From: Anaerolineales bacterium
Lineage (GTDB): Bacteria > Chloroflexota > Anaerolineae > Anaerolineales > UBA11858
Direction of reading: 5' to 3'
Assembly (NCBI GenBank): GCA_016783125.1
Contig: JADHXE010000011.1
Coordinates: 1 to 34,222 of the forward strand
DNA length: 34,222 nucleotides
The translations under genes were made by a program, and so were the position numbers. This document shows positions 17,014-26,709 of the stretch, one piece after another. The notes beneath the pieces were generated by a model. The model ran no database searches and was not told the DNA's origin. It saw nothing but the letters and a program-made list of their open reading frames with translations. Position 1 is the stretch's first letter. The number at the start of each line of letters is the position of its first letter.

Positions 17014-19499
17014 TGTCCGATACAAAACAACTTACGTTGCCAATCACTGGCATGACCTGCGCCAATTGCGTCGCCGCCGTGGAACGTAATATCAAGAAGG
17101 TGGATGGTGTGCAGGTGGCAAATGTCAACCTATCCTCCGAGCGGGCCACGATTGAGTTTGATCCCGACCAAACAGGGCTGGGCGATTTCATGGCCCGCAT
17201 CGAGCGCGCCGGCTATGGTATCGCTGCTGGTGAAGCGGATTTTATGATCCAGCGTATGAGCGATGATAATGATGCCCGTCGCTTGGAGAAAGCGTTGATG
17301 GCTGAAACTGGCGTCTTGGACGTCCAGGTCAGTTTTACCAGCGCGCGCGCGCATCTTGAATATATCCCTACTATTATCAGCCAGGCTGAATTGCGCGATG
17401 CTGTCAAAGCGGCCGGTTTTGATGTGGTCGTTCTGGGCGGAGATGCAGAGGACGCCGAGGCCCAGGCGCGCGATAGGGAAATTGCTGAACAACGGCACTT
17501 ACTGGTTGTCGGTTTACTGTTCACCGTTCCACTGTTTCTTTTTTCCATGGGCCGTGATTTTAGCTTTTTGCCTGCCTGGGCTCATCAGCCGTGGGCAACT
17601 TGGTTGATGTTTGCCCTGGCGACCCCGGTTCAATTCTATGTCGGTTGGCAATACTACGTAGGTGCATTCAAATCCCTGCGCAATCTTTCCGCCAATATGG
17701 ATGTCCTGATCGCCATGGGATCATCAGTGGCTTATTTCTACTCTATCTTCATCGTGCTTGGGCTGCTTCCCGGGCATGTGTACTTCGAGACTGCGGCAGT
17801 AATCATTACTTTGATCAAGGTCGGCAAGTTCCTGGAGGCGCGTGCCAAAGGGCGCACCAGCGAGGCGATCAAAAAATTGATGGGCTTGCGCGCCAAAACA
17901 GCCCGCGTTGTTCGAGATGGCGCCGAGATCGAGATTCCCGCCGATGATGTTGTGGTAGGCGATATGGTTATCGTTCGACCCGGAGAGAAAATCCCTGTCG
18001 ATGGCGTGGTGGTTGAAGGTCGCTCCTCGGTGGACGAATCGATGATCACAGGTGAGTCTCTACCTGTAGAGAAAGGCCCTGGAGATGCGCTGGTCGGCGC
18101 CACGCTCAACAAGCTGGGACGACTCAAATTAGAAGCCACCAAAGTTGGCAAAGAAACCGCCCTTTCGCAGATCATCCGTCTGGTGGAAGAAGCCCAGGGC
18201 AGCAAAGCCCCCATCCAGAAACTGGCAGATCAAGTTTCTTCGATCTTCGTTCCGGCGGTGATCTTGATTGCGGCAGCCACTTTTCTAGTCTGGTATTTTT
18301 TGATCCCCATGTCTCCAGGGGCTGAGATGAGTCTTTTCACGCGCGCCCTGATCAATATGGTCGCCGTATTAGTTATCGCCTGTCCCTGCGCGATGGGGTT
18401 GGCGACGCCGACTGCGGTCATGGTCGGTACCGGCAAGGGCGCTGAGATGGGCATCTTGCTCAAATCGAGTGAGGCTTTAGAGCGCGCCGGTCGATTGACT
18501 ACGGTGGTGCTGGATAAGACGGGTACGATCACCAAAGGGCAGCCGGCGGTTACTGATGTAGTGGTCAGTGAGCAGTGGACAGTGGGCAGTGATGATGAAT
18601 TGCTTCGGTTAGCCGCTTCTGTGGAGCAAGGTTCCGAGCATCCCCTGGGTGAAGCCATCTGGGCGGAGGCGGGCAACCGCTCCCTGAGTCTCAGCCAGCC
18701 CGAGGGTTTCAAAGCCCAAGTCGGCCATGGCGTAGAAGCGCAAGTTGATGGCCTTGAAGTGTTGGTTGGCAATATGCGCATGATGGAAGCTCGTCAGATG
18801 TCGCTCAATGCTCTGGAGGGCGAAGTAAGACGATTGCAGGCCGAAGCCAAGACGGCTATGTTGGTCGCTGTCGATGGACAGGTCTGTGGGGTGATCGCTG
18901 TAGCCGATACCGTCAAAGATGGTTCAATCGAGGCCATTGCTCAGTTGAGAGAAATGGGATTGCGCGTAGCCGTGATCACGGGAGATAATCAGCAGACCGC
19001 CGAAGCCATTGCTGCCCAGGTTGGCATCGATGATGTTTTAGCTGAAGTCCTGCCCGGCGACAAAGCCGCTGAAATCAAAAACCTACAGGGACTGGGAACA
19101 AGTGACCAGGGATCAGTCTCCGTCTCCCGTCCCCCGTCCTCGGTCATAGCTATGGTCGGCGACGGCATCAACGACGCCCCCGCCCTGGCCCAGGCCGACG
19201 TGGGTATTGCCATCGGCACTGGCACCGATGTTGCTATGGCTGCCGCGCCGGTTACCTTGATTAGCGGCGATCTGCGCGGTGTGCCTAAGGCAATTGCGCT
19301 TTCGCGCCGAACCCTGCGTACCATCAAACAGAATCTTTTCTGGGCTTTTTTCTACAATGTGATCCTGATCCCCGCCGCCGCTGCCGGATTCTTGAATCCC
19401 ATGCTGGCCGCGGGCGCTATGGCTTTTAGCAGTATTTTTGTTGTCAGCAACAGTTTGCGATTGCGACGCTATCGCATGAAAATTTGGAGGATGATTTGA
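17013..19499 (+). CDS. copA: Copper-translocating P1B-type ATPase
   Basis: HMA domain GMTCANC, a second HMA-like domain lacking CxxC, TGES, CPC ([11 protein letters not shown]), [18 protein letters not shown]. Confidence 0.93.
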   Translation: MSDTKQLTLPITGMTCANCVAAVERNIKKVDGVQVANVNLSSERATIEFDPDQTGLGDFMARIERAGYGIAAGEADFMIQRMSDDNDARRLEKALMAETGVLDVQVSFTSARAHLEYIPTIISQAELRDAVKAAGFDVVVLGGDAEDAEAQARDREIAEQRHLLVVGLLFTVPLFLFSMGRDFSFLPAWAHQPWATWLMFALATPVQFYVGWQYYVGAFKSLRNLSANMDVLIAMGSSVAYFYSIFIVLGLLPGHVYFETAAVIITLIKVGKFLEARAKGRTSEAIKKLMGLRAKTARVVRDGAEIEIPADDVVVGDMVIVRPGEKIPVDGVVVEGRSSVDESMITGESLPVEKGPGDALVGATLNKLGRLKLEATKVGKETALSQIIRLVEEAQGSKAPIQKLADQVSSIFVPAVILIAAATFLVWYFLIPMSPGAEMSLFTRALINMVAVLVIACPCAMGLATPTAVMVGTGKGAEMGILLKSSEALERAGRLTTVVLDKTGTITKGQPAVTDVVVSEQWTVGSDDELLRLAASVEQGSEHPLGEAIWAEAGNRSLSLSQPEGFKAQVGHGVEAQVDGLEVLVGNMRMMEARQMSLNALEGEVRRLQAEAKTAMLVAVDGQVCGVIAVADTVKDGSIEAIAQLREMGLRVAVITGDNQQTAEAIAAQVGIDDVLAEVLPGDKAAEIKNLQGLGTSDQGSVSVSRPPSSVIAMVGDGINDAPALAQADVGIAIGTGTDVAMAAAPVTLISGDLRGVPKAIALSRRTLRTIKQNLFWAFFYNVILIPAAAAGFLNPMLAAGAMAFSSIFVVSNSLRLRRYRMKIWRMI

Positions 19500-20074
19500 A
19501 TAACAAAACTTCTTTTACTGGTAGATGGGGCCGCTTTTTAGTGGTTGGTGTACTGATATTGTCCGCAGTGCTGCTTCAGGCTTGCAGCAGTGAGACGGGC
19601 TTGCAAGTTGGCGCTGATGCGCCTGCTTTTTCCCTGCAATCAGCAGATGGTAGTACAGTGTCCTTAGATGAATATGCGGCTCAGCCGGTGCTGCTGTACT
19701 TCCATATGGCGATGGGCTGACCGCCCTGCATGCAGCAGATCGTTGATCTGCAAAACGACCCGGCTTTTCAAGCGTTGAACGTTTCCGTTATAAGCGTTTC
19801 TTTTGATCCGGCAGGCGAGCTATCTCAAGGGGCATTAGAATACGGCATTCACAGTATTCCTTTGTTAGTTGACGCTGATCATTCAGTCTCAGAAGCCTAT
19901 GATGTGCTCCAGTGGGCCGTGGGAACAGGCGAGCCAGGGCACACCTTTATCCTTGTAGATGCGGATGGAGAGATCGCTTGGATCCAAGATTATGGCGCGC
20001 CGGAGAACCGCGGCGTGATGTACGTCCCTGTGGATGAACTCACTCGCGAAGTGAGCGCCCACCTGGAAAATTGA
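19496..20074 (+). CDS. Redoxin (peroxiredoxin/TlpA-like) lipoprotein with in-frame TGA at 19718-19720; candidate selenoprotein (UPPC)
   Basis: TTG start with GGAGG RBS; lipobox [24 protein letters not shown]...[10 protein letters not shown]-[TGA][11 protein letters not shown]...[20 protein letters not shown]. ORFs 19484-19720 and 19730-20074 share one frame, separated only by TGA. Confidence 0.75.
19735..19751 (+). promoter_or_regulatory. Candidate bacterial SECIS-like stem-loop
   Basis: GCAGATC-GTT-GATCTGC, 7-bp perfect stem, G-first apical loop starting 22 nt after the TGA. Confidence 0.4.
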
Positions 20075-20081
20075 AGAACCA

Positions 20082-20140
20082 CCCGAAAAAAGGGGTGTGG
20101 GGCGTGCTTGCTTTGCACGCCCCACACCCCTTTTTTCGGG
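20082..20140. terminator. Perfect 26-bp hairpin after the copper operon; same sequence family as the MITE inner hairpin
   Basis: CCCGAAAAAAGGGGTGTGGGGCGTGC-TTGCTTT-GCACGCCCCACACCCCTTTTTTCGGG. Confidence 0.75.
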
Positions 20141-20194
20141 TAATCCGCTCCAAGGCTTAGCAGTTAGTGAGCTTAGCTCGTTTGTCCGTTTCAG

Positions 20195-20239
20195 AATGCC
20201 AAAGGTGTGTAACCGATACTCCTTTGGCATTTTGTTTTG
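20195..20239 (+). terminator. Second stem-loop with T-rich tail
   Basis: AATGCCAAAGG / CCTTTGGCATT (11 bp, 15-nt loop) followed by TTGTTTTGG. Confidence 0.45.
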
Positions 20240-20299
20240 GGACTGTTGATGTGTATAATTGAGAAGAAACATAAATACTCAGCCTCGAACCAGATGAGA

Positions 20300-20372
20300 C
20301 CGAAAAAGGGGTGTGCGGGGGGGGCACGCTTTGCGTCCCTTCAGGAACACCCCCGTACACCCCTTTTTTCGG
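20300..20372. repeat. Solo copy of the GC-rich hairpin repeat
   Basis: CCGAAAAAGGGGTGTGCGGGGG ... CCCCCGTACACCCCTTTTTTCGG. Confidence 0.75.
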
Positions 20373-20437
20373 AATTCCTGCTGCGAAGGCTTTATCCTGA
20401 ACAGTTGCGAAGAGACTAATAAAGCAAGGAGTGAAGC

Positions 20438-21337
20438 ATGAAAGTGTTAACGCTCATGGCGGACACCCCAGATTTTCAAAGATTTGTAAAACGACTGGCC
20501 TCAGATGGGTATCAGGTCGTCCAGGCCAATAACCATGATGAGGCTTGTGAATATCTCCAGAATGGTCAGATTCAAGCCGCAGTGCTTGATTTTGACATTG
20601 CCAGTGCCGAACTTGTCAGGAGGATTCGCGATGTTGGCGCGCCGGATTATATCTATGTCTTTGGTTTGTTGTCGGCGGCTGGAACTGGGGCAACGAATAA
20701 GAAGTCAGGGTTATTGGCGGACGAGTATATCTTCAAACCCATGGAACCTGATGAGCTCATCGCCCGTTTGGTTATCGTTGACCGTTATATCAAAACTCTG
20801 ACAGATATCCGCGCCAAGCAGAAATATCCTGAACCCATACGCGATGCTGTCACGGGCACTTTTAGTCAATCCACCATTCATGAATTATTGACCACTGAAG
20901 TGAGTCGTTCTAGAAGGACAAGAAAGAAATTTGTTTTAGCTGTCTTAGCCTTGGATGGTGCCAGCAATATTCGGGTGAAGCATAATCGAGATAGTCTCAA
21001 TAAAGCACTCTCGCAGGTTGCTCTCAAGATTTGGGCCAGCGTTCGAGCTTACGATCTGATTGGTCGCTGGGGTAAGACTGGTTTCATGCTCCTATTGCCA
21101 GAGACAACGCTCTCAGGTGCCACCGTAGTAGCGGAGCGCATACGTCAAAATGTGAGTAGCGTTCCCCTGGGTTTGCCCGATGAAATACAGCTTCAATTGA
21201 GTGCCAGCATGGGGTTTGTCCAAGCCAGTTCACGAGATTTTATATCGGTGGATGATCTTATCACCGAAGCGGAAAATTCCCTGGCTAAAGCCGAACAGGT
21301 TGGTGGTAATCACATCGTATTTGCCTGGGATGCCTAA
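20438..21337 (+). CDS. Response-regulator-like protein with degenerate GGDEF domain
   Basis: REC-like N-terminus (AAVLDFDIAS); GGDEF-type C-terminal fold with GRWGKTGFMLLLPETTLSGATVVAERIR in place of GGDEF. Confidence 0.75.
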   Translation: MKVLTLMADTPDFQRFVKRLASDGYQVVQANNHDEACEYLQNGQIQAAVLDFDIASAELVRRIRDVGAPDYIYVFGLLSAAGTGATNKKSGLLADEYIFKPMEPDELIARLVIVDRYIKTLTDIRAKQKYPEPIRDAVTGTFSQSTIHELLTTEVSRSRRTRKKFVLAVLALDGASNIRVKHNRDSLNKALSQVALKIWASVRAYDLIGRWGKTGFMLLLPETTLSGATVVAERIRQNVSSVPLGLPDEIQLQLSASMGFVQASSRDFISVDDLITEAENSLAKAEQVGGNHIVFAWDA

Positions 21338-21350
21338 GTCATTATCAATA

Positions 21351-21452
21351 GGGTGCGTTTCAAACGAGTTGGAGAGGTTATTACGTATTGCGTATTGTTT
21401 ATCGACGAATACGCAATACGCAGCAAGGCGTTCAATGAAATGAAACACTCCC
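21351..21452. mobile_element. MITE-like nested palindrome, copy 2 (102 bp), with a different inner hairpin
   Basis: Ends GGGTGCGTTTCAAACGAGTTGGAGAG ... TCAATGAAATGAAACACTCCC; inner ACGTATTGCGTATT...AATACGCAATACGCA; flanks TTATCAATA/GTATCATTA. Confidence 0.75.
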
Positions 21453-21484
21453 GTATCATTAGTAAGCATTCGGAAGGATTGCTC

Positions 21485-22417
21485 ATGGAAGTATTGATCG
21501 TTGAAGATGATCCAATTTCGCGCAAGTTACTGGCTCGCACACTCGCTAAACTGGACTATCAGGTCATCGATACCAAGAATGGCATTGATGCCTGGGACAT
21601 ACTTCAACAAAAACCTGTCCAATTAGTAATCACCGATTGGCTCATGCCCAAGATGGATGGCCTGGAGTTGACGCGCGCCATCCGTGAGGCTGAACTGCCC
21701 AATTATGTCTACATCATGATCCTGACCAGCCAGGAGGGGATTGATAATGTCATCGATGGTTTGGATGCTGGAGCAGATGATTACTTAGTCAAGCCATTCA
21801 ATCCAAGGGAGCTAAGCGCTCGCCTGAAAATTGGAGAGCGGGTATTGGATTTGGAACAACGTTTGAGGGGTGCTCACGATAAAATGAAGTATCTGGCCAT
21901 GCACGACGAATTGACTGGGCTTTGGAATCGCAGAGCTTTCTATAGTCATGCTTTAGCTGAGTTGGATCACGCTGCTCGTGGAGATCTTTCCTTATGTATC
22001 ATTATGTTGGATATCGATCATTTTAAATCAGTCAATGATCGCTTTGGGCACTTGGTCGGTGATCAAGCCCTGAAGATGGTCGCTGATACACTTATGAAAC
22101 ATGTGCGGCAATATGATCGGGTAGGGCGTTGGGGGGGCGAAGAATTTATCGTCATATTGCCGACAACCACCTTGGAAGAATCCATCGATGTTGCTGAGCG
22201 TTTGCGAGTAAAAGTAGCTTCAGCGAAATTGCCGTTAAAAGAACCTGAAGGCGATGGTGCCCTTCAGGTGCAGATCAGCCTGGGTGTGGCTTGTACCATA
22301 GGAGATGAAGGCATCGAATTAGATACCCTTGTTGATCGCGCAGACGAAATGCTTTATCAGGCAAAAGAAGCAGGGCGCAATCGAGTTTGTGTTTATTCAG
22401 AAACAACTGGCGAGTAA
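21485..22417 (+). CDS. Response regulator with GGDEF diguanylate cyclase domain (PleD-like)
   Basis: REC (VLIVEDD, VITDWLMPKMDGLEL, LVKPF) and RWGGEEFIVILP. Real start ATG 21485; upstream ORF extension lies in the MITE. Confidence 0.92.
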   Translation: MEVLIVEDDPISRKLLARTLAKLDYQVIDTKNGIDAWDILQQKPVQLVITDWLMPKMDGLELTRAIREAELPNYVYIMILTSQEGIDNVIDGLDAGADDYLVKPFNPRELSARLKIGERVLDLEQRLRGAHDKMKYLAMHDELTGLWNRRAFYSHALAELDHAARGDLSLCIIMLDIDHFKSVNDRFGHLVGDQALKMVADTLMKHVRQYDRVGRWGGEEFIVILPTTTLEESIDVAERLRVKVASAKLPLKEPEGDGALQVQISLGVACTIGDEGIELDTLVDRADEMLYQAKEAGRNRVCVYSETTGE

Positions 22418-22508
22418 GAGTAAGTGTAACTGCTCAGCCATAGAGAGAAAGTTAGGGTATCTCTTCCTTGGCCCGAGTAGTTACGAGTAAGTCAATGAGG
22501 AGACCCTC

Positions 22509-25304
22509 ATGAACAAGATTAGTCAGTGGATGACGGACAATAAGAGCGCATTGATAGCGGCCATTTCGGTGCTATGTTTGTGGGGGTTCATCCCTCTCTA
22601 TGGGCAGATCGGGGAAACAGCAGTGGTGTTGATCGTGTTGCCAACAATCCTGATCGGGTGGCTTTACGGGATGCGAGCTGGCTTTGTCGCTGGTTTACTC
22701 AATTATCCAACATTCTTGTTGCTTAGGGCATATGCAACAGGTGTTTTCTCGGGGTGGATTGATAGGGATTCCCTCATTCGATCTATCATGGCTGCCATAA
22801 TTGGTGGAGTGATAGGTCGCTTATGCGATATGATGGAACAAATGAGCCTTAGTCTGATCAGCCGCCAGCAGGTAGAAGAGAGCCGTCGCCTGAGCGAAAG
22901 ACGCTATCGGGCTCTATTCGAAGATGCTCCGATCTCTCTTTGGGAAGAGGATTTTTCAGATGTCAAAATGTATATTGATGGCATCAATGAAAAAGGAATC
23001 ACAGATATTGAAGCTTACCTTGATGAGCATCCTGAAGAAATCGAACATTGCATATCATTAGTCAAGGTTATCGATATCAACCATACCACGCTGGAGATGT
23101 TTGACGTAGAGAATAAAGATGAACTGCTAGGTAATCTCGACAAAATCTTCGGGGTAGAGTCGGTTGAAATATTCAGGCAAGAGTTAATCGCTTTATCAAA
23201 GGGGGAAACTGTCTTCGAAAGTGAGGGCGTCAATTACAATCTCGCGGGGGATGTTATCTATGTGCATGTCAAATGGTCTGTTGCGGCGGGATATGAAGAT
23301 ACCTTAGAAAGAGTGCTCGTATCTATCATTGATATTACCGATCGTGTACGTACTGAAACAGAAGTCAAACGACAAGAGCAATATTTCAAAACTTTGGTGG
23401 ATTCTAATCCCGTCGCAGTGGTGATATTAGATTTGGAACACAAGATCACTGGATGCAATCCTGCTTTTGAAGAGTTGTTCGGCTATTCGATCTCTGAGGT
23501 GGCCGGCGATAATCTCGATGATTTAATTGTTCCCGAAGGTGTGCGCCAACAAGCGCAACAATATACGCAGAGCGTAGTAAATGGCAAAAGTGTACGACGG
23601 ATTGCTCAGCGCCAACGCAAGGACGGTACGCTGGTGGATGTGGAAGTTCTTGGGGTGCCAGTTTTCGTTGAGGGGGAGCAGAATGCCATCCTGGCGCTCT
23701 ACCATGATATTACTGAACTGCTTCAGGCACAGCGAGAGGCTGAGTCCGCGGCCCAGGCCAAAGCGGATTTCCTCGCCAACATGAGCCATGAGATCCGCAC
23801 ACCCCTCAACGCGGTGATCGGTATGACAGGCTTACTGCTCGACACACAGCTGGACGCGGATCAGCGCGAATATGCCCAGACAGTACGTACAAGCGGTGAT
23901 GGGCTGCTGTCGATCATCAATGATATCTTGGATTTCTCGAAGATCGAAGCTGGCAAACTCGAATTAGAGAAAGAGCCTTTCAACATCCGCGATGTGATTG
24001 AAACCAGTCTGGATCTGTTGGCTTCGAAGGCCTCTGAAAAAGGTTTAGAGATCGCCTATCTGGTTGAAGGTGAAGTTCCTAATGCTGTTGCCGGGGATGC
24101 CACCCGGGTGCGTCAGGTATTAGTCAATCTGCTCAGTAACGCAGTCAAATTTACGGAACAGGGAGAAGTTGTCACGCGAGTAACCAGTGTGCCGCTAGAT
24201 GATGAATTCTATCGATTGCACCTATCGATTCAAGATACCGGCATTGGTATCCCAAAAGATCGCATGGATCGCTTGTTTGCCTCTTTTAGCCAGGTTGATG
24301 CCTCTACCACCCGAAAATATGGCGGCACAGGGTTAGGATTGGCGATCAGCAAACAGTTAGTCGAATTGATGGGCGGCAGGATGTGGGTTGAAAGCGAAAT
24401 GGGGGTTGGCAGCACTTTCCATTTCACATTCATGGCTGCCTCCGCGCCTGGAACCCGCCGAGTAGATACCGCTAAGGCTCATGAGTTATTGAGCAGTTCC
24501 CGCGTTTTGATCGTCGATGACAACGCCACCAATCGCTTGATTCTTATTCGACAAACCAAATCTTGGGGTATGCGCCCCCGCGCTGCTGCCAGCGGGGCAG
24601 AGGCCTTGGAGTGGATAAAGGATGGAGAAGAATTTGATTTCGCCATTCTAGATATGCAAATGCCGGAGATGGACGGCGTCATGCTGGCCGCGGAGCTGCG
24701 CAAGTATTGCAGTGAAGAAGCCTTGCCTTTGATCTTGCTTACATCATTAGGCGGTCTGGAAGAAATCCCTGAAGAGATCAAATTCAGTGCTCGCCTGAAC
24801 AAGCCTATCAAATCATCCCTCCTTTATGATGCTATTGTCACTGTCATCAGCCGTCGGGCAGAAGTTGATGCGCCTGAACTTCCCAAGAAAGAAGAACCCG
24901 TTTTCGACGAGAGCATAGGCGCGCACCATCCCTTGCATATCTTGCTCGCTGAGGACAACATCATCAACCAGAAGGTTGCTTTGCGGATCCTGGAGAAATT
25001 AGGCTATCGGGCTGATGTAGCCGCCAACGGACTTGAGGTGCTGGATGCTTTAGAGCGTCAACACTATGATGTTGTACTGATGGATATTCAAATGCCTGAA
25101 CTGGACGGCGTGGAGGCCACCCAACAAATTCAAGCGAAAATGTCCCCAGATGAACGCCCTCGGATCGTTGCCATGACAGCTCATGCTCTGGAAGGAGATC
25201 GTGAGCGATACTTGAGGGCAGGTATGGATGACTACGTTAGCAAGCCCGTGCGCATTCAAGAATTAGTCGATGCGCTGGAGCGCTGCCGTCCACATAATCG
25301 ATAG
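22509..25304 (+). CDS. Hybrid sensor histidine kinase (TM-PAS-PAS-HisKA-HATPase-REC-REC)
   Basis: N-terminal TM segments; PAS-like regions; [38 protein letters not shown]; two REC domains ([20 protein letters not shown]). Confidence 0.93.
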   Translation: MNKISQWMTDNKSALIAAISVLCLWGFIPLYGQIGETAVVLIVLPTILIGWLYGMRAGFVAGLLNYPTFLLLRAYATGVFSGWIDRDSLIRSIMAAIIGGVIGRLCDMMEQMSLSLISRQQVEESRRLSERRYRALFEDAPISLWEEDFSDVKMYIDGINEKGITDIEAYLDEHPEEIEHCISLVKVIDINHTTLEMFDVENKDELLGNLDKIFGVESVEIFRQELIALSKGETVFESEGVNYNLAGDVIYVHVKWSVAAGYEDTLERVLVSIIDITDRVRTETEVKRQEQYFKTLVDSNPVAVVILDLEHKITGCNPAFEELFGYSISEVAGDNLDDLIVPEGVRQQAQQYTQSVVNGKSVRRIAQRQRKDGTLVDVEVLGVPVFVEGEQNAILALYHDITELLQAQREAESAAQAKADFLANMSHEIRTPLNAVIGMTGLLLDTQLDADQREYAQTVRTSGDGLLSIINDILDFSKIEAGKLELEKEPFNIRDVIETSLDLLASKASEKGLEIAYLVEGEVPNAVAGDATRVRQVLVNLLSNAVKFTEQGEVVTRVTSVPLDDEFYRLHLSIQDTGIGIPKDRMDRLFASFSQVDASTTRKYGGTGLGLAISKQLVELMGGRMWVESEMGVGSTFHFTFMAASAPGTRRVDTAKAHELLSSSRVLIVDDNATNRLILIRQTKSWGMRPRAAASGAEALEWIKDGEEFDFAILDMQMPEMDGVMLAAELRKYCSEEALPLILLTSLGGLEEIPEEIKFSARLNKPIKSSLLYDAIVTVISRRAEVDAPELPKKEEPVFDESIGAHHPLHILLAEDNIINQKVALRILEKLGYRADVAANGLEVLDALERQHYDVVLMDIQMPELDGVEATQQIQAKMSPDERPRIVAMTAHALEGDRERYLRAGMDDYVSKPVRIQELVDALERCRPHNR

Positions 25305-25320
25305 CAGAAGTAAGCTACCA

Positions 25321-25365
25321 AAAAAAGTGTGCGCAGGCGGCGTAGCCGCCTGCGCACACTTTTTT
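25321..25365. terminator. Bidirectional terminator between convergent genes
   Basis: AAAAAAGTGTGCGCAGGCGGC-GTA-GCCGCCTGCGCACACTTTTTT, 21-bp perfect stem. Confidence 0.85.
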
Positions 25366-25369
25366 CGGG

Positions 25370-26449
25370 TCACCCGGTGATGAAATCTTCTGTCATCTGG
25401 CGAGCTTCGTCATCTGTGAATTGCTCGGGGGGGGATTTCATGAAATACGAGGACGGCGCGACCAGCGGACCGGCGATACCGCGATCCAGGGCGATCTTGG
25501 CGCAGCGCACCGCGTCGATCATTACCCCGGCAGAATTAGGCGAATCCCAGACTTCGAGTTTAAGCTCTAAATTCAGAGGTACATCCCCAAAAGCGCGCCC
25601 TTCCATGCGGATGTGGCACCACTTGCGGTCGGTCAGCCAGGGCACGTAGTCGCTGGGCCCAACGTGGATATTCTCTTCCCCAATATCATAAGGTAACTGG
25701 CTGGTAACGGCCTGGGTCTTGGATATCTTCTTGGACTCTAAACGCTCACGCTCCAGCATATTGTAGAAATCCATGTTGCCGCCGAAGTTGAGCTGGTAAG
25801 TGCGGTCGATGTGTACGCCGCGATCCTTGAAGATATTGGTCAGCACGCGGTGAGTGATGGTGGCCCCTACCTGACTCTTGATGTCATCGCCAATCACGGG
25901 CAGCCCCTTTTCCTCGAAGCGTTTGCTCCAGTAGGGGGAGGTAGCGATAAATACGGGGATTCCATTGACGAAAGCGCAGCCAGCTTCCAGGGCCTGTTCC
26001 ACATACCATTTGGTGGCCATTTCCGCACCAACCGGCATGAAGTTGACCACTACATCGGTATTGGCTTCCTTCAGGATGCCGATGATATCGTCGGTAGCGC
26101 CTTCGGCTTTTTCCACACGTTGCAGCAAGTATTTTCCTAGACCATCATGGGTCATGCCACGGGATACGGGAATGTCCATATGGGGCACCTCGGCGAACTT
26201 GGTTGTGTTGTTGGGGTCTGCCCAAATCGCTTCGCTGAGGTCCAGGCCAACCTTGCTGGCAACTACATCAATCGCGGCGGTAATTTCAATATCCCTCACA
26301 TGGTATCCGCCCGCGCTGGCGTGCATCAGGCCGGGGATTTCGACATCGTCAGCGGCGTTCTTGTAATATTCGAGACCTTGTATCAGTGCGGAGGCGCAGT
26401 TGCCAATACCAATAATCGCCACCCGGACTTTGTTATCTTTCTTTGCCAT
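25370..26449 (-). CDS. ino1: Inositol-3-phosphate synthase
   Basis: [52 protein letters not shown]. Confidence 0.9.
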   Translation of the reverse strand: MAKKDNKVRVAIIGIGNCASALIQGLEYYKNAADDVEIPGLMHASAGGYHVRDIEITAAIDVVASKVGLDLSEAIWADPNNTTKFAEVPHMDIPVSRGMTHDGLGKYLLQRVEKAEGATDDIIGILKEANTDVVVNFMPVGAEMATKWYVEQALEAGCAFVNGIPVFIATSPYWSKRFEEKGLPVIGDDIKSQVGATITHRVLTNIFKDRGVHIDRTYQLNFGGNMDFYNMLERERLESKKISKTQAVTSQLPYDIGEENIHVGPSDYVPWLTDRKWCHIRMEGRAFGDVPLNLELKLEVWDSPNSAGVMIDAVRCAKIALDRGIAGPLVAPSSYFMKSPPEQFTDDEARQMTEDFITG

Positions 26450-26483
26450 CTTGTTTCCTTTCTATTGTAAACATCGTCATAGG

Positions 26484-26529
26484 AACGCGGTTCCTGCGCC
26501 TGAAGACGTGCTATGCAAGGAACCGCGTT
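26484..26529. repeat. 12-bp perfect inverted repeat upstream of ino1
   Basis: AACGCGGTTCCT ... AGGAACCGCGTT followed by TTT. Confidence 0.55.
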
Positions 26530-26552
26530 TTTGGATTATACCTTATTTATTT

Positions 26553-26698
26553 CTCGTTCCACCGCTCTATTATCCCACTCGTTCCACCGCTCCTATTCAT
26601 TACTCGTTCCACTGCTCTGCGGTGGAACGCCGGTTTGACGCTCCGCATCCCGTGCTAACGCGGAGCGTTATGAGCGGGGGCTACCACGCAGAGCGTGG
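26553..26698. repeat. 25-bp tandem repeats followed by a hairpin cluster
   Basis: CTCGTTCCAC[C/T]GCTC at 26553, 26578 and 26603 (exact 25-bp period), then palindromes CGTTCCAC/GTGGAACG, CGCTCCGC/GCGGAGCG and TACCACGC/GCGTGGTA. Confidence 0.7.
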
Positions 26699-26709
26699 TA
26701 ACCAGTATT

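Noticed and set aside
19718-19720. Genome-wide reassignment of TGA to Trp or Gly as explanation for the in-frame stop
   Set aside because: TGA is used as the terminal codon in copA, the Rieske gene and others here, and proteins use TGG for Trp normally.
21353-21484. N-terminal extension of the GGDEF response regulator
   Set aside because: Lies within and just after the MITE; the conserved REC domain starts at ATG 21485 with a nearby RBS.
26553-26617. CRISPR-like array
   Set aside because: Only three 15-bp units with 10-bp spacers (25-bp period), no cas genes; a tandem repeat rather than CRISPR.
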